Below are positions 6,328-14,311 of a stretch of DNA of 64,000 nucleotides, one piece after another; the first letter of the stretch is position 1; every line of letters starts with the position of its first letter. Origin of the DNA: Flavobacteriales bacterium (GTDB taxonomy: Bacteria; Bacteroidota; Bacteroidia; NS11-12g; UBA9320); NCBI GenBank assembly GCA_020635395.1, contig JACJZV010000001.1, forward strand, positions 1,240,001-1,304,000, written 5' to 3'. Under the pieces are notes generated by a model. It searched no databases, had not been told where the DNA came from, and saw only the letters and a program-made list of their open reading frames with translations. A program made the position numbers and the translations under genes.

Positions 6328-8014
6328 TCTGACTACCCGACAATTGCACCTACTTTTTAGCCTGCTCGGGGTGTTTTTTTTTATTCCGTTTTTGGGCAGC
6401 GTGCATCTGTTTGATTGGGATGAAATAAACTTTGCCGAATCGGCCAGAGAGATGTTGGTAAGCGGAAATTTTGGCCAAGTGCAGGTAAATTTTGAACCTT
6501 TTTGGGAGAAACCACCGTTGTTTATATGGCTGCAAGCTGCCTGTATGAAATTGTTTGGCATTTCGGAGTTTTCGGCTCGGCTGCCCAACGCTTTGGTAGG
6601 CATTGCCACCCTCAACGTGTTGGTGTTTTACGGAAAAAAGTTTGCCAATCAAACGCTGGCCTTGCTGTGGCCGTTGGTTTACCTGGCATCCATCACTCCC
6701 CAATTTTATTTTCATACAGGCATTATCGATCCGTTGTTTAACCTATTCATTTTCTTGGGGTTAATGCAAATTTATCAGACGTTTAATCAATATCACCTCA
6801 AACATTGGCTGCTTGCCGGATTGTTTCTTGGTTTGGCCATTTTAACCAAAGGCCCTGTGGCCGGGCTTGTTACGTTGCTGGTTTTGATGGTGTTGTTCGT
6901 AAAAAACAAATTCAAACCCTGGATGAAATTAAGTCATTTTTTACTCTACGGAATCACTGCTTTGGCGGTATCTGCCGTTTGGTTTTTGCCCGAAACGCTC
7001 AAAAATGGTTTCGGTTTTTTATCCAACTTTTTGGTTTATCAAATTGATTTGATGCAAAATCCGGTGGCCTCGCACGGGCAGCCCTGGTTTTATCATCCTG
7101 TGGTGTTGCTAATAGGGTGCTTTCCTGCATCGGTGTTGGGTTTGCGGTTAGTATTTAAAAAAACCGAATTGAGTTTTGAAAGCCTGATGCGAATCCTTTT
7201 TTGGGTGGTGTTAATTCTTTTCTCATTGGTTACCACCAAAATTGTACACTATTCATCCTTGTGTTATTTGCCGCTTACTTTTTTGGCAGCCAAACGACTT
7301 TCAACCCTAAAAGAAAAGCCATTAGTGCACTACGAAAAATTCTTTATTTGGTTGGTTTCGGTTTTATGGGTAATCATTTTTCTTGCCGTGCCCATAATCG
7401 GTTTAAACCGATTGTGGCTGGCCGAAAAAGTAAATTCTACTTTTATTAAGGAGCTCTTGAGTGTTGCCTCAACCTGGGGCATTTCGCAGTTATTGGTCGG
7501 ATTATTGTCAATGGCCGTGCTGGCATTTTGGCTGTATGCGGTCATTTGGAAACAATCGCTAATCAAACAATCGTTGTTCATTTTGTCGGCTTATTTGGTT
7601 TTGTTTATGATAACAATTATACCAAACATAGAGCGACATACGCAGGGTTCCATCATCGAGTTTTATAAAAGCATGGAGCAGGAGGATTGTTATATAGAAA
7701 CCTACAAATTCAAGAGCTACGCTCAGTATTTTTACACCAAAGTGAAACCGCTTGTGAGCTCGGATAACTTGTATCTAAAGAGAGAAGAATGGTTGTCGAA
7801 ATTAGATGCTAAAACACGATTGGATTTAAACGAAAACGGGCGGGGCATCTATCAAAACGAACATGTAAATTGGTTTTTGTACCAAAATACTGACAAACCA
7901 GTTTACCTGATTTGTATGCCTCACAAAGCCTTTGAATTGGATGAAAACCCTCAATTTGAACCTGTGGGTAATTATGGCGGCTACCGCGTATATAAAAAAG
8001 AATCGAGGCCTTAA
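6320..8014 (+). CDS. ArnT/GT39-type membrane glycosyltransferase
   Basis: 564 residues, roughly a dozen transmembrane helices, of the GT-C fold dolichyl-phosphate-mannose / ArnT class. The first periplasmic loop carries FDWDEINFAESAREM (Asp32-Glu35), the acidic motif expected of GT39 enzymes, followed by PFWEKPPLFIWLQA, the usual E-K-P-P substrate loop. The hydrophilic C-terminal 100 residues are probably periplasmic. It likely transfers a sugar from a polyprenyl phosphate carrier to lipid A, protein or another surface acceptor. The coupled PAP2 phosphatase could recycle or trim the lipid carrier. It converges with miaE, the two overlapping by 4 bp at their 3' ends. Confidence 0.88.
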   Translation: MDNLTTRQLHLLFSLLGVFFFIPFLGSVHLFDWDEINFAESAREMLVSGNFGQVQVNFEPFWEKPPLFIWLQAACMKLFGISEFSARLPNALVGIATLNVLVFYGKKFANQTLALLWPLVYLASITPQFYFHTGIIDPLFNLFIFLGLMQIYQTFNQYHLKHWLLAGLFLGLAILTKGPVAGLVTLLVLMVLFVKNKFKPWMKLSHFLLYGITALAVSAVWFLPETLKNGFGFLSNFLVYQIDLMQNPVASHGQPWFYHPVVLLIGCFPASVLGLRLVFKKTELSFESLMRILFWVVLILFSLVTTKIVHYSSLCYLPLTFLAAKRLSTLKEKPLVHYEKFFIWLVSVLWVIIFLAVPIIGLNRLWLAEKVNSTFIKELLSVASTWGISQLLVGLLSMAVLAFWLYAVIWKQSLIKQSLFILSAYLVLFMITIIPNIERHTQGSIIEFYKSMEQEDCYIETYKFKSYAQYFYTKVKPLVSSDNLYLKREEWLSKLDAKTRLDLNENGRGIYQNEHVNWFLYQNTDKPVYLICMPHKAFELDENPQFEPVGNYGGYRVYKKESRP

Positions 8015-8592
8015 TGCACTCTATCTCCTCTATATTCCAAACGTTTCATTAAATCAGCTTCGTAATCCAGAAATTCGTTCCAACGCTTTTTTACGTATTC
8101 CTTATCGCCATATTTTTCGGCCAAATCAATAAACAAGCGATAGTGGCCGGCCTCCGAAACCATAAATTCATGGTAAAATTCTTTTAGTTTTTCGTCGGAA
8201 ACATGGAGCGAAAGCAGCCGAAAACGCTCGCAACTTCGTGCCTCAATCATGGCACAAACCAGCAAGGCCTCAATGATGTTGTTTTCGATACTCCCACCTT
8301 TTTTTACAAATTTTTGCAGCTCAATCACATAGTCATCCTTTCGGGGTTTCCCAAGGTCGTAACCTCTGTTTTTAAGCTCTTTTAGCACTTTTCTAAAATG
8401 CCCCCATTCTTCGGCCACTACTGGCGAAACTGCATCAACAATTTCGGGATAATTAGAAAACCGGACAATAAGTGAAATGCCCGTTGTTGCAGCCTTTTGC
8501 TCGCAAAAAGCATGGTCTATCAATATTTCTTCAATGGTTTTTTCGGCGATGTTTACCCAACGAGGGTCGGTGGCAAGTTTTAAACCTAACAT
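8011..8592 (-). CDS. miaE: tRNA 2-methylthio-N6-isopentenyladenosine hydroxylase
   Basis: 193 residues, all-helical ferritin-like diiron protein. The metal-binding Glu/His pattern of MiaE is present: E31 in HAFCEQKA, E62 with H65 in EEWGHF, E118 with E122 in EARSCERF, and E147 with H150 in SEAGHY. The enzyme uses O2 to hydroxylate the isopentenyl group of ms2i6A37, giving ms2io6A, in tRNAs reading U-starting codons. It is the last gene of a five-gene minus-strand operon, one base after the GT-C membrane gene. MiaA, which makes the substrate precursor, is also in this window at 24.9-25.8 kb. Confidence 0.92.
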   Translation of the reverse strand: MLGLKLATDPRWVNIAEKTIEEILIDHAFCEQKAATTGISLIVRFSNYPEIVDAVSPVVAEEWGHFRKVLKELKNRGYDLGKPRKDDYVIELQKFVKKGGSIENNIIEALLVCAMIEARSCERFRLLSLHVSDEKLKEFYHEFMVSEAGHYRLFIDLAEKYGDKEYVKKRWNEFLDYEADLMKRLEYRGDRVH

Positions 8593-8593
8593 A

Positions 8594-10111
8594 TCATTTT
8601 TTCAATTTCGGGTGATACTCAAAATTATTTTTAGCATAAATTTCATGGAGATAGTAGGTGTTATTTTGGAGCAAAAATGCGTCAATTTTTCCTTTTTGAA
8701 AAGGCAGAAGCTGACCGGAAAACACTTTTAAACTATCGGCAAACTGATGTTTTTCATCCAAAAAAAGAATTCGGTCAAACACCTTTTTGTTGTGTTTTTC
8801 CCATTCCCAATAGCGGCGTTCGTATAGTGGCAAAACACTTTTAAATTGTGGGTCAATGGCATTGCAACCATAGTTGTAAACATCTGATTTTGAGTAGAAA
8901 ACAAGTGCTTCTGCTCCTGATTTTTTGTACAATTTTTTTATTGCTTCGCAATCTTGGCAGAGTTGTTTGTGCGAAATGGCCGTAACAAAATCCGGGTTTT
9001 GATTTACTGCGTATTTAATAACTTTATTCAACCGAAATAGGCCGATAATGGCCGACAAAACGGCCAAAAAACTCAGGGTTTGTATAAACCTTTGATTAAG
9101 TGCTTTTTGAAAGATAAACGGAATCAAAAAAAGAAAGGGTATGGCCAAATACATGCGGGAATAAGGGAAATAAACGGAGGCCATTCCATCGTCGGTTTTG
9201 TTTATTGCAAACGTGGCAAACACGGCAACAAAGGCAGCAATAAACGCCAACAGCAGCGATTTTTCGATGTTGAGTTTTTTGCGAAACAACAAAATCATAG
9301 CAAAAAGCACAAGAATAACCCAGCCCTGTGCCGGAAAAAACGGAACCAAATAGCGAAACCTGTAATCGAATTTTTGAATTCCGGTTGCGAATATGTCAAA
9401 ACTTGCTTTCAGGGTAGGAAGTACGTGCGTTTCTAACTCAGGATAGTTTCGTTTAAAGAAATGCAGCCAAAGAAATGTAGATGTAAAAATTAGTATTGGC
9501 AGTATCAGCAATTTTAGATTGTATTTATTTTGATATAAATGATTGTAAACCAATAAAATAGACAACGGAAAAAGGAGCAAAATGCTGTTTGGATTTACCA
9601 AAACGGATAGCCCTATAAAACTCAGACCGATGCTTTTTGCACTATTTGATGAGCCAAAAAGTAAAACAAATCCGCTAAAAAAGAACAACAATCCACCTGT
9701 AAACCCCCTGGCCAACGAGGTTATTAGATGAAACTCAATGGGCATTAAACAGCCAATGGCAGCCGAAAAAATGGCCAAGTGCATTTGTTTTTTTCGCCAA
9801 AAATGAAAAAAGAGCAAAACAAACGGAGCGAACCCAATGGCATTAGAAACCACAGGAATGGCCAACCTATTGGGAATGCCCAGATAAACTAAGGGTGAAG
9901 CAAAAAAAGCTTCCAAATTGGTACTGTAAAACTGGCCGTAATAAAAGGGTGTATAAAACAGTCCTTGCGACATATCGCGGGTGGCAATCCAGTTAATCAG
10001 CTCATCGCTGTCAACATAATTCAAATTAAACCGAAAAAGTACGAATAGTCTGACAATTAGTAGAATAAACAATAGAACTAAAGCAGTATAACGGTCAGAA
10101 ATTTTTCTCAA
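8594..10111 (-). CDS. GT-C-like multi-spanning membrane protein
   Basis: 505 residues with about ten to twelve hydrophobic helices and a soluble C-terminal part of about 120 residues. After the first helix the loop VDSDELINWIATRDMSQG has the Asp/Glu arrangement of GT39/ArnT-like glycosyltransferases, and the later FFKRNYPELE loop also fits the GT-C fold. The overall family is not certain, and the donor and acceptor are unknown. Its ATG overlaps the stop of the AtoE-like gene by 4 bp (ATGA), and the miaE gene follows after one base, so all three are one transcript. Unlike the 6320-8014 protein it lacks the E-K-P-P loop. Confidence 0.75.
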   Translation of the reverse strand: MRKISDRYTALVLLFILLIVRLFVLFRFNLNYVDSDELINWIATRDMSQGLFYTPFYYGQFYSTNLEAFFASPLVYLGIPNRLAIPVVSNAIGFAPFVLLFFHFWRKKQMHLAIFSAAIGCLMPIEFHLITSLARGFTGGLLFFFSGFVLLFGSSNSAKSIGLSFIGLSVLVNPNSILLLFPLSILLVYNHLYQNKYNLKLLILPILIFTSTFLWLHFFKRNYPELETHVLPTLKASFDIFATGIQKFDYRFRYLVPFFPAQGWVILVLFAMILLFRKKLNIEKSLLLAFIAAFVAVFATFAINKTDDGMASVYFPYSRMYLAIPFLFLIPFIFQKALNQRFIQTLSFLAVLSAIIGLFRLNKVIKYAVNQNPDFVTAISHKQLCQDCEAIKKLYKKSGAEALVFYSKSDVYNYGCNAIDPQFKSVLPLYERRYWEWEKHNKKVFDRILFLDEKHQFADSLKVFSGQLLPFQKGKIDAFLLQNNTYYLHEIYAKNNFEYHPKLKK

Positions 10112-11442
10112 AACAAATAAAGAGCAGATAAAAAAATGAGAGCCCCCACCAGCATAAACAAAACTGAATAGGGCAAAATATCGCGGGCCTTAAGACCTGT
10201 AATTCCCAGCAAAGGCAATGCCCAAAAGGGTTGCAGCATATTGGTTAGCTGGTCGCCGTAAGCCAAAGCCATAACCGTTTTGGCATTGGAAACACCCAAT
10301 TTTTGTGCGGCTTCAATCAAAATGGGGCCTTGCACTTGCCATTGACCGCCGCCACTTGGCACCAAAATATTAACAATTGCACTGCTCAAATAAGCAAAAA
10401 ATGGAAATGTTTTAGCCGAACTGATATGCACAAATGCCTGAGAAACAGACTCTAACAGTCCGGAGTATTTCATTAAACCCATAATGCCTGCATAGAGTGG
10501 AAATTGAATAATAATGCCTGTGCTACCCAATATGGCCGTTTCGATGGAATGTAAAAACCCAGCCAGCGACCGATGACTTAAAATGGCCAATGAAAACAGC
10601 AAAAAATTAACGTTGTTTAGGCTTAAAAAATTGATAGAAAATTGGGCTTCAAAAAGTTGTAAAAACCACACAATGAGAAAAATACCGCCAAAAACTACGG
10701 CCAAAAATTCAGAACGGTCTAATTTTTCGGCACCTTGCAGGGCGGTTGCATCAAATTGGTTGTTGTATTTTGTTTTTGGGTAGATGTCGGAAAATTTTCC
10801 TTTTGACAACCACCACGCAAAAATTGGAAGAACCAGAACACAAAGCATAAAAACCACCATGTTGGAAGCGGAAAAAATGGTTTCGGTAAGCGGTACAATG
10901 TCCATTTGATTTTCCAAACTATGTCCTGCTTTGTTTACGGTAAGCGGTGCAGAGCCTGAAAGCCCGCCGTGCCACACCATCAGGGCTGTGTAGCCACAAG
11001 CCGCAATGAGTGGATAGTTTATTTTAATGTGTTTTTCGTGGGCATATTCGCCCACTTTTCGAGCCAAAATAGCCCCAAAAACCAAACCCAAGCCCCAATT
11101 GAAATAGCCCATTAATACAGAAAAAAGTGTAACCAAAATGGCTGCATGAGCATTTGATTTACAATAACTTACAATACGATTTATGAACTTTTCAATAACC
11201 GGACTCAACGCAATGCTATGCCCTAAAATGAGCATAAGCACCATTTGCATGGTAAACTCCAACAATTCCCAAAAACCTTTTTGCCAAGCGTTTGCAATGA
11301 ATGTTGCCGGATTTTTATCTGCCGGAATTTGTCCGAAAAAAAGTGCCAAAACTGCCGTGAAAACCGTTAAAAAAATAGCAATCACCATGGGCGAAGGCAA
11401 GTATTTTTTTACTAATTTTAGGTATGTTTGGGTAAACTTCAT
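10108..11442 (-). CDS. atoE: Short-chain fatty acid transporter family protein (AtoE-like)
   Basis: 444 residues with about twelve membrane helices, matching the AtoE / short-chain fatty acid transporter family. Visible landmarks are the LPSPMVIAIFLTVF opening, WQKGFWELLEFTMQMVLMLILGH, the conserved GYFNWGLGLVFGAILAR, GLSGSAPLTVNKAGH, and PSGGGQWQVQGPI near the second half. Family members are thought to import acetoacetate or short-chain fatty acids; the substrate here is inferred only. Both ends overlap neighbouring genes by 4 bp (msrC upstream, the GT-C protein downstream), so translation is probably coupled. Confidence 0.88.
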   Translation of the reverse strand: MKFTQTYLKLVKKYLPSPMVIAIFLTVFTAVLALFFGQIPADKNPATFIANAWQKGFWELLEFTMQMVLMLILGHSIALSPVIEKFINRIVSYCKSNAHAAILVTLFSVLMGYFNWGLGLVFGAILARKVGEYAHEKHIKINYPLIAACGYTALMVWHGGLSGSAPLTVNKAGHSLENQMDIVPLTETIFSASNMVVFMLCVLVLPIFAWWLSKGKFSDIYPKTKYNNQFDATALQGAEKLDRSEFLAVVFGGIFLIVWFLQLFEAQFSINFLSLNNVNFLLFSLAILSHRSLAGFLHSIETAILGSTGIIIQFPLYAGIMGLMKYSGLLESVSQAFVHISSAKTFPFFAYLSSAIVNILVPSGGGQWQVQGPILIEAAQKLGVSNAKTVMALAYGDQLTNMLQPFWALPLLGITGLKARDILPYSVLFMLVGALIFLSALYLF

Positions 11443-11885
11443 TTCCAGATAAGTTTCAACATTTTGTGTAAATAAACGGCATCTGTTTGGTCGAAGGTGT
11501 TGTATTTCTCACTGTCAATGTCAAGCACACCAACAAATTGGCCATTTTGCTCAATGGGAATTACTATCTCCGAATTTGAGACCGAACTGCACGCAATATG
11601 GCCTTCAAATTCATGAACGTTCGGAACAATTTGTATTTCTTTGGTTTTCCAAGCAGTGCCGCATACACCTTTTCCAAAATCAATTCTTGTGCAAGCCACA
11701 GGCCCCTGAAACGGTCCCAAAACCAACTGATTTGCTTCAACCAAATAAAAACCCGTCCACCAAAAAAGGAAATGTCGATGCACCAACGCACAAAAATTGC
11801 TCATGTTGGCCAACACATTGGTTTCATCTGCAAACAGTGACTCTGCTTGTTGTTCCAACTCTTTGTATGCCCGCTCTTTGTCCAT
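11439..11885 (-). CDS. msrC: Free methionine-(R)-sulfoxide reductase, GAF-domain type
   Basis: 148 residues from ATG 11885 (MDKERAYKEL). The longer frame overlaps the upstream gene, so this start, two bases after its stop, is preferred. The single GAF domain contains the fRMsr signature: GPFQGPVACTRI with C65, GKGVCG with C75, and VPNVHEFEGHIACSSVSNSEIV with C99, the three cysteines of the catalytic relay. The enzyme reduces free (not protein-bound) Met-R-sulfoxide with thioredoxin in the cytoplasm. It sits between the metallo-hydrolase and atoE in the operon. Confidence 0.93.
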   Translation of the reverse strand: MDKERAYKELEQQAESLFADETNVLANMSNFCALVHRHFLFWWTGFYLVEANQLVLGPFQGPVACTRIDFGKGVCGTAWKTKEIQIVPNVHEFEGHIACSSVSNSEIVIPIEQNGQFVGVLDIDSEKYNTFDQTDAVYLHKMLKLIWK

Positions 11886-11886
11886 T

Positions 11887-12660
11887 TTATAGTTGAATTG
11901 TAAGTCCGTCATAAGCCAAAAACATAGATTTAGGAAGTTCATGTTGCACATTTTGGTGCAAGCCTAATTGATGGCTAATGTGCGTAAAATAGGTAATATC
12001 AGCACCAATTTTTTGTGCCATTTCAATGGCTTCATCCAAAGTGAAATGCGAGATATGCGGTTCTTTACGCAAGGCATTTAACACCAAGATTTTTGTTCCT
12101 TTTATCTTTTCTATTTCAATGTCAGTGATATAATTGGCATCGGTTATATAGGTAAAATCATTTATTCTAAAACCAAAAACCGGCAATTTGTAATGATGCA
12201 CTTCAATGGGAGTGAGCGTTATATCTCCAATTGTAAAGATTTTATTTTCAATACGATGCAGTTTTACTTCAGGCACGCCGGGATATTTAAAATCGGCAAA
12301 AGCATAGTCAAAATCCTTGCGTAAAACTTGCTCCACCCGCACATCGCAATACACTTGCATATCGGCTTGTTGCACATAATTAAACGCCCGAATATCATCA
12401 AATCCGGCGGTGTGGTCTTTGTGGCCATGCGTAAATACCACAGCATCCAATTTTTTGGCCTTAGCCCGAAGCATTTGCTGTCTAAAATCAGGGCCGGTGT
12501 CAATAACAATGCTCGTATTTTCGGTCTCCACCAAAATAGACGACCGCAATCTCTTGTCCTTCTCATCCACTGATTGACAAACATGGCATTGACAGGCAAT
12601 AATGGGAACACCTTGCGAGGTTCCGGTACCCAAAAACGTTATTTTCAAGCCATTTTCCAA
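11887..12660 (-). CDS. MBL-fold metallo-hydrolase (PhnP-like)
   Basis: 257 residues. The N-terminus ITFLGTGTSQGVPIIACQC carries the PhnP/lipoyl(octanoyl)-associated MBL opening and a Cys pair (CQCHVC) that may bind a structural metal. The catalytic motif THGHKDHTAG (about 76-85) supplies HxHxDH ligands, with further ligands in DAN (about 174) and THISHQLGLH near the C-terminus. PhnP-like enzymes are cyclic phosphodiesterases, but broad substrates are known, so the substrate is open. It is the first gene of the five-gene operon ending in miaE. Upstream (12661-12726) lies the edge of the defence-like island. Confidence 0.88.
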   Translation of the reverse strand: MENGLKITFLGTGTSQGVPIIACQCHVCQSVDEKDKRLRSSILVETENTSIVIDTGPDFRQQMLRAKAKKLDAVVFTHGHKDHTAGFDDIRAFNYVQQADMQVYCDVRVEQVLRKDFDYAFADFKYPGVPEVKLHRIENKIFTIGDITLTPIEVHHYKLPVFGFRINDFTYITDANYITDIEIEKIKGTKILVLNALRKEPHISHFTLDEAIEMAQKIGADITYFTHISHQLGLHQNVQHELPKSMFLAYDGLTIQL

Positions 12661-12726
12661 GACAGCCGCAAGGTGTCAAATTTTGGTTAATTCGCAAAAT
12701 TTTGTTTGGGAGAGGGAGGAATGGGG

Positions 12727-13461
12727 CTATATACAGCTAATTTGCCCTACAATTTTTTCTAACTCGGACTTGAAAAAATGACGGTCGTAATAAGAAATCG
12801 GTTTGACGCCACCAATAACATTCAAATACTTTGTAACAAAACGGGTTTTGGACTCAAATTTACTTTTAAATAAATCCCCATTCTCTTGAATAAATTCCAA
12901 AATACCGAGAACGGCTTCTTTATGGCGACCAAGTTTGTATGTCCCCAAAGTACGTGTTGGAAAATCTAACTGACGAAACAAAATTTTAGTTAATTCATAT
13001 TTGTCTTCTTTGGTCTCGTCAACCGACAAATAGGCTGACCACCATAATCCTGCCAAAGCGTGCCTCAAAAGACTACTTTGAGCAGAAGAATCTATAAACC
13101 AATGGTCGGAAATATATTTGTTCGGGTTTGACGATTTTCCTGTGTAAACATCTACCCAACGTTTGACCATATAAGGATATAAATCTGCGTGAGCCATATA
13201 CACCCACAAACGTTCGTCGGATGCTTGTATTGGTTCTAATTTTTCAAAGGCTTCATAAATAGCAATTGCCGTTTTATAGTCATCCTTTACATCCAATTGA
13301 CTTACTAAATCCGGAGTTGCTTCTATATTTGGCAACATTAAAACTTGTTTTTTGTCATAGACAAATTCATTTCCTTTGTAAAATTCCAATGTACTACCAG
13401 AATCAAGGTCTCTTTTCAGTTTTTGAATGTATTTGTCTTTAAAAATTAATTGTTTAGCCAT
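12727..13461 (-). CDS. DUF6339-like protein, last gene of putative defence operon
   Basis: About 244 residues from ATG 13461 (MAKQLIFKDKY). An upstream in-frame start would overlap the preceding gene by 23 bp; ATG 13461 gives the TGA-T-ATG spacing. The mid-protein pattern ERLWVYMAHADLYPYMVKRW, HWFIDSSAQSSLLRHALAGLWWSAYLS and RTLGTYKLGRHKEAVLGILEFI agrees with what I recall of DUF6339 family proteins, which lack a known biochemical activity. It is helical and cytoplasmic, with no catalytic motif I can defend. The tight packing with a beta-rich protein and a GHKL ATPase argues for a shared complex or pathway. Confidence 0.7.
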   Translation of the reverse strand: MAKQLIFKDKYIQKLKRDLDSGSTLEFYKGNEFVYDKKQVLMLPNIEATPDLVSQLDVKDDYKTAIAIYEAFEKLEPIQASDERLWVYMAHADLYPYMVKRWVDVYTGKSSNPNKYISDHWFIDSSAQSSLLRHALAGLWWSAYLSVDETKEDKYELTKILFRQLDFPTRTLGTYKLGRHKEAVLGILEFIQENGDLFKSKFESKTRFVTKYLNVIGGVKPISYYDRHFFKSELEKIVGQISCI

Positions 13462-13462
13462 A

Positions 13463-14311
13463 TCATTCTTCGCTTTCGGATTCAATAATTACATTCAAAC
13501 CTTCCAACAAACGCTTGAACGGATTTCCTAACAGTCTTTGTGCTATTTCGGGTATATTTTCTTTCTCTGCAATATCCAACAATTCAAATTGTTTTTCTTT
13601 TTTCAACCGATAGTCTATTACTTTAGCCCACAAATATTCTTTGTGTTCATCAAAGTTGTATAAAGCCGTCAAAAGTGCATTCAAAACAATTGACGAGTGA
13701 AAAACAGGAACAAATTTTACTTCTTGAGAGATAAGGTCACTTCTGTATATATCGTAAGTTTCAGAAGGTAGCTGTATTTCAATTTTATTTTTCTTCAAAT
13801 CAACATTAGTGTATTTCAAATCCTCATTTTCTACAATTTCCATAAAGGAAGAAACCGCTTTGAGTTTTTCGTATTTAATGTCTGCATTGAACGAAAATTC
13901 ACCAAAATAAGCCAAAATATCTCCTTGGTCTAAATCAAAAGTATATCCGTCATAATCGGAATGAGATTCCGTATTGGAATATTCGGGTATCCTTTCTTTT
14001 GCAACCAAAAGACAGGTAAATTCCACACGACCTTTGACCTCTTTTTTAGGAATTTCAAACTCCATTCTGCCATTATTGCTCAAAAACCGTTTTCTATAAA
14101 GCGTGTTAGTACAGGTTACTTCATATAAAAATTCTGCCTTATCATCAGTGAGCAAGTTTTTCAAGTCGGCATTATCGTTTTTGCAGTTTATATTTACTTC
14201 GTAAACATCTTGCAAAGAATTTATTTCTGGATTTCCCAACTCTATAGTTCCGAAAATGGCATCTCCCAATCCCAAAACTGGATGCGGAAAAGTTATATCA
14301 TTGAATTTCAT
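13463..14311 (-). CDS. Beta-rich hypothetical protein of putative defence operon
   Basis: 282 residues. The first 180 residues are mostly short alternating beta strands (KFNDITFPHPVLGLGDAIFG at the start, a strand with YDIYRSDLISQEVKFVPVFH later), suggesting a beta-sandwich. The last 100 are helical and end in an acidic tail. No family was recognised and there is no signal peptide. Its ATG lies 14 bp inside the end of the GHKL ATPase gene and its stop precedes the DUF6339-like start by one base, so the three are translationally coupled. It could be an adaptor or sensor for the ATPase; that is inference from context. Confidence 0.7.
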   Translation of the reverse strand: MKFNDITFPHPVLGLGDAIFGTIELGNPEINSLQDVYEVNINCKNDNADLKNLLTDDKAEFLYEVTCTNTLYRKRFLSNNGRMEFEIPKKEVKGRVEFTCLLVAKERIPEYSNTESHSDYDGYTFDLDQGDILAYFGEFSFNADIKYEKLKAVSSFMEIVENEDLKYTNVDLKKNKIEIQLPSETYDIYRSDLISQEVKFVPVFHSSIVLNALLTALYNFDEHKEYLWAKVIDYRLKKEKQFELLDIAEKENIPEIAQRLLGNPFKRLLEGLNVIIESESEE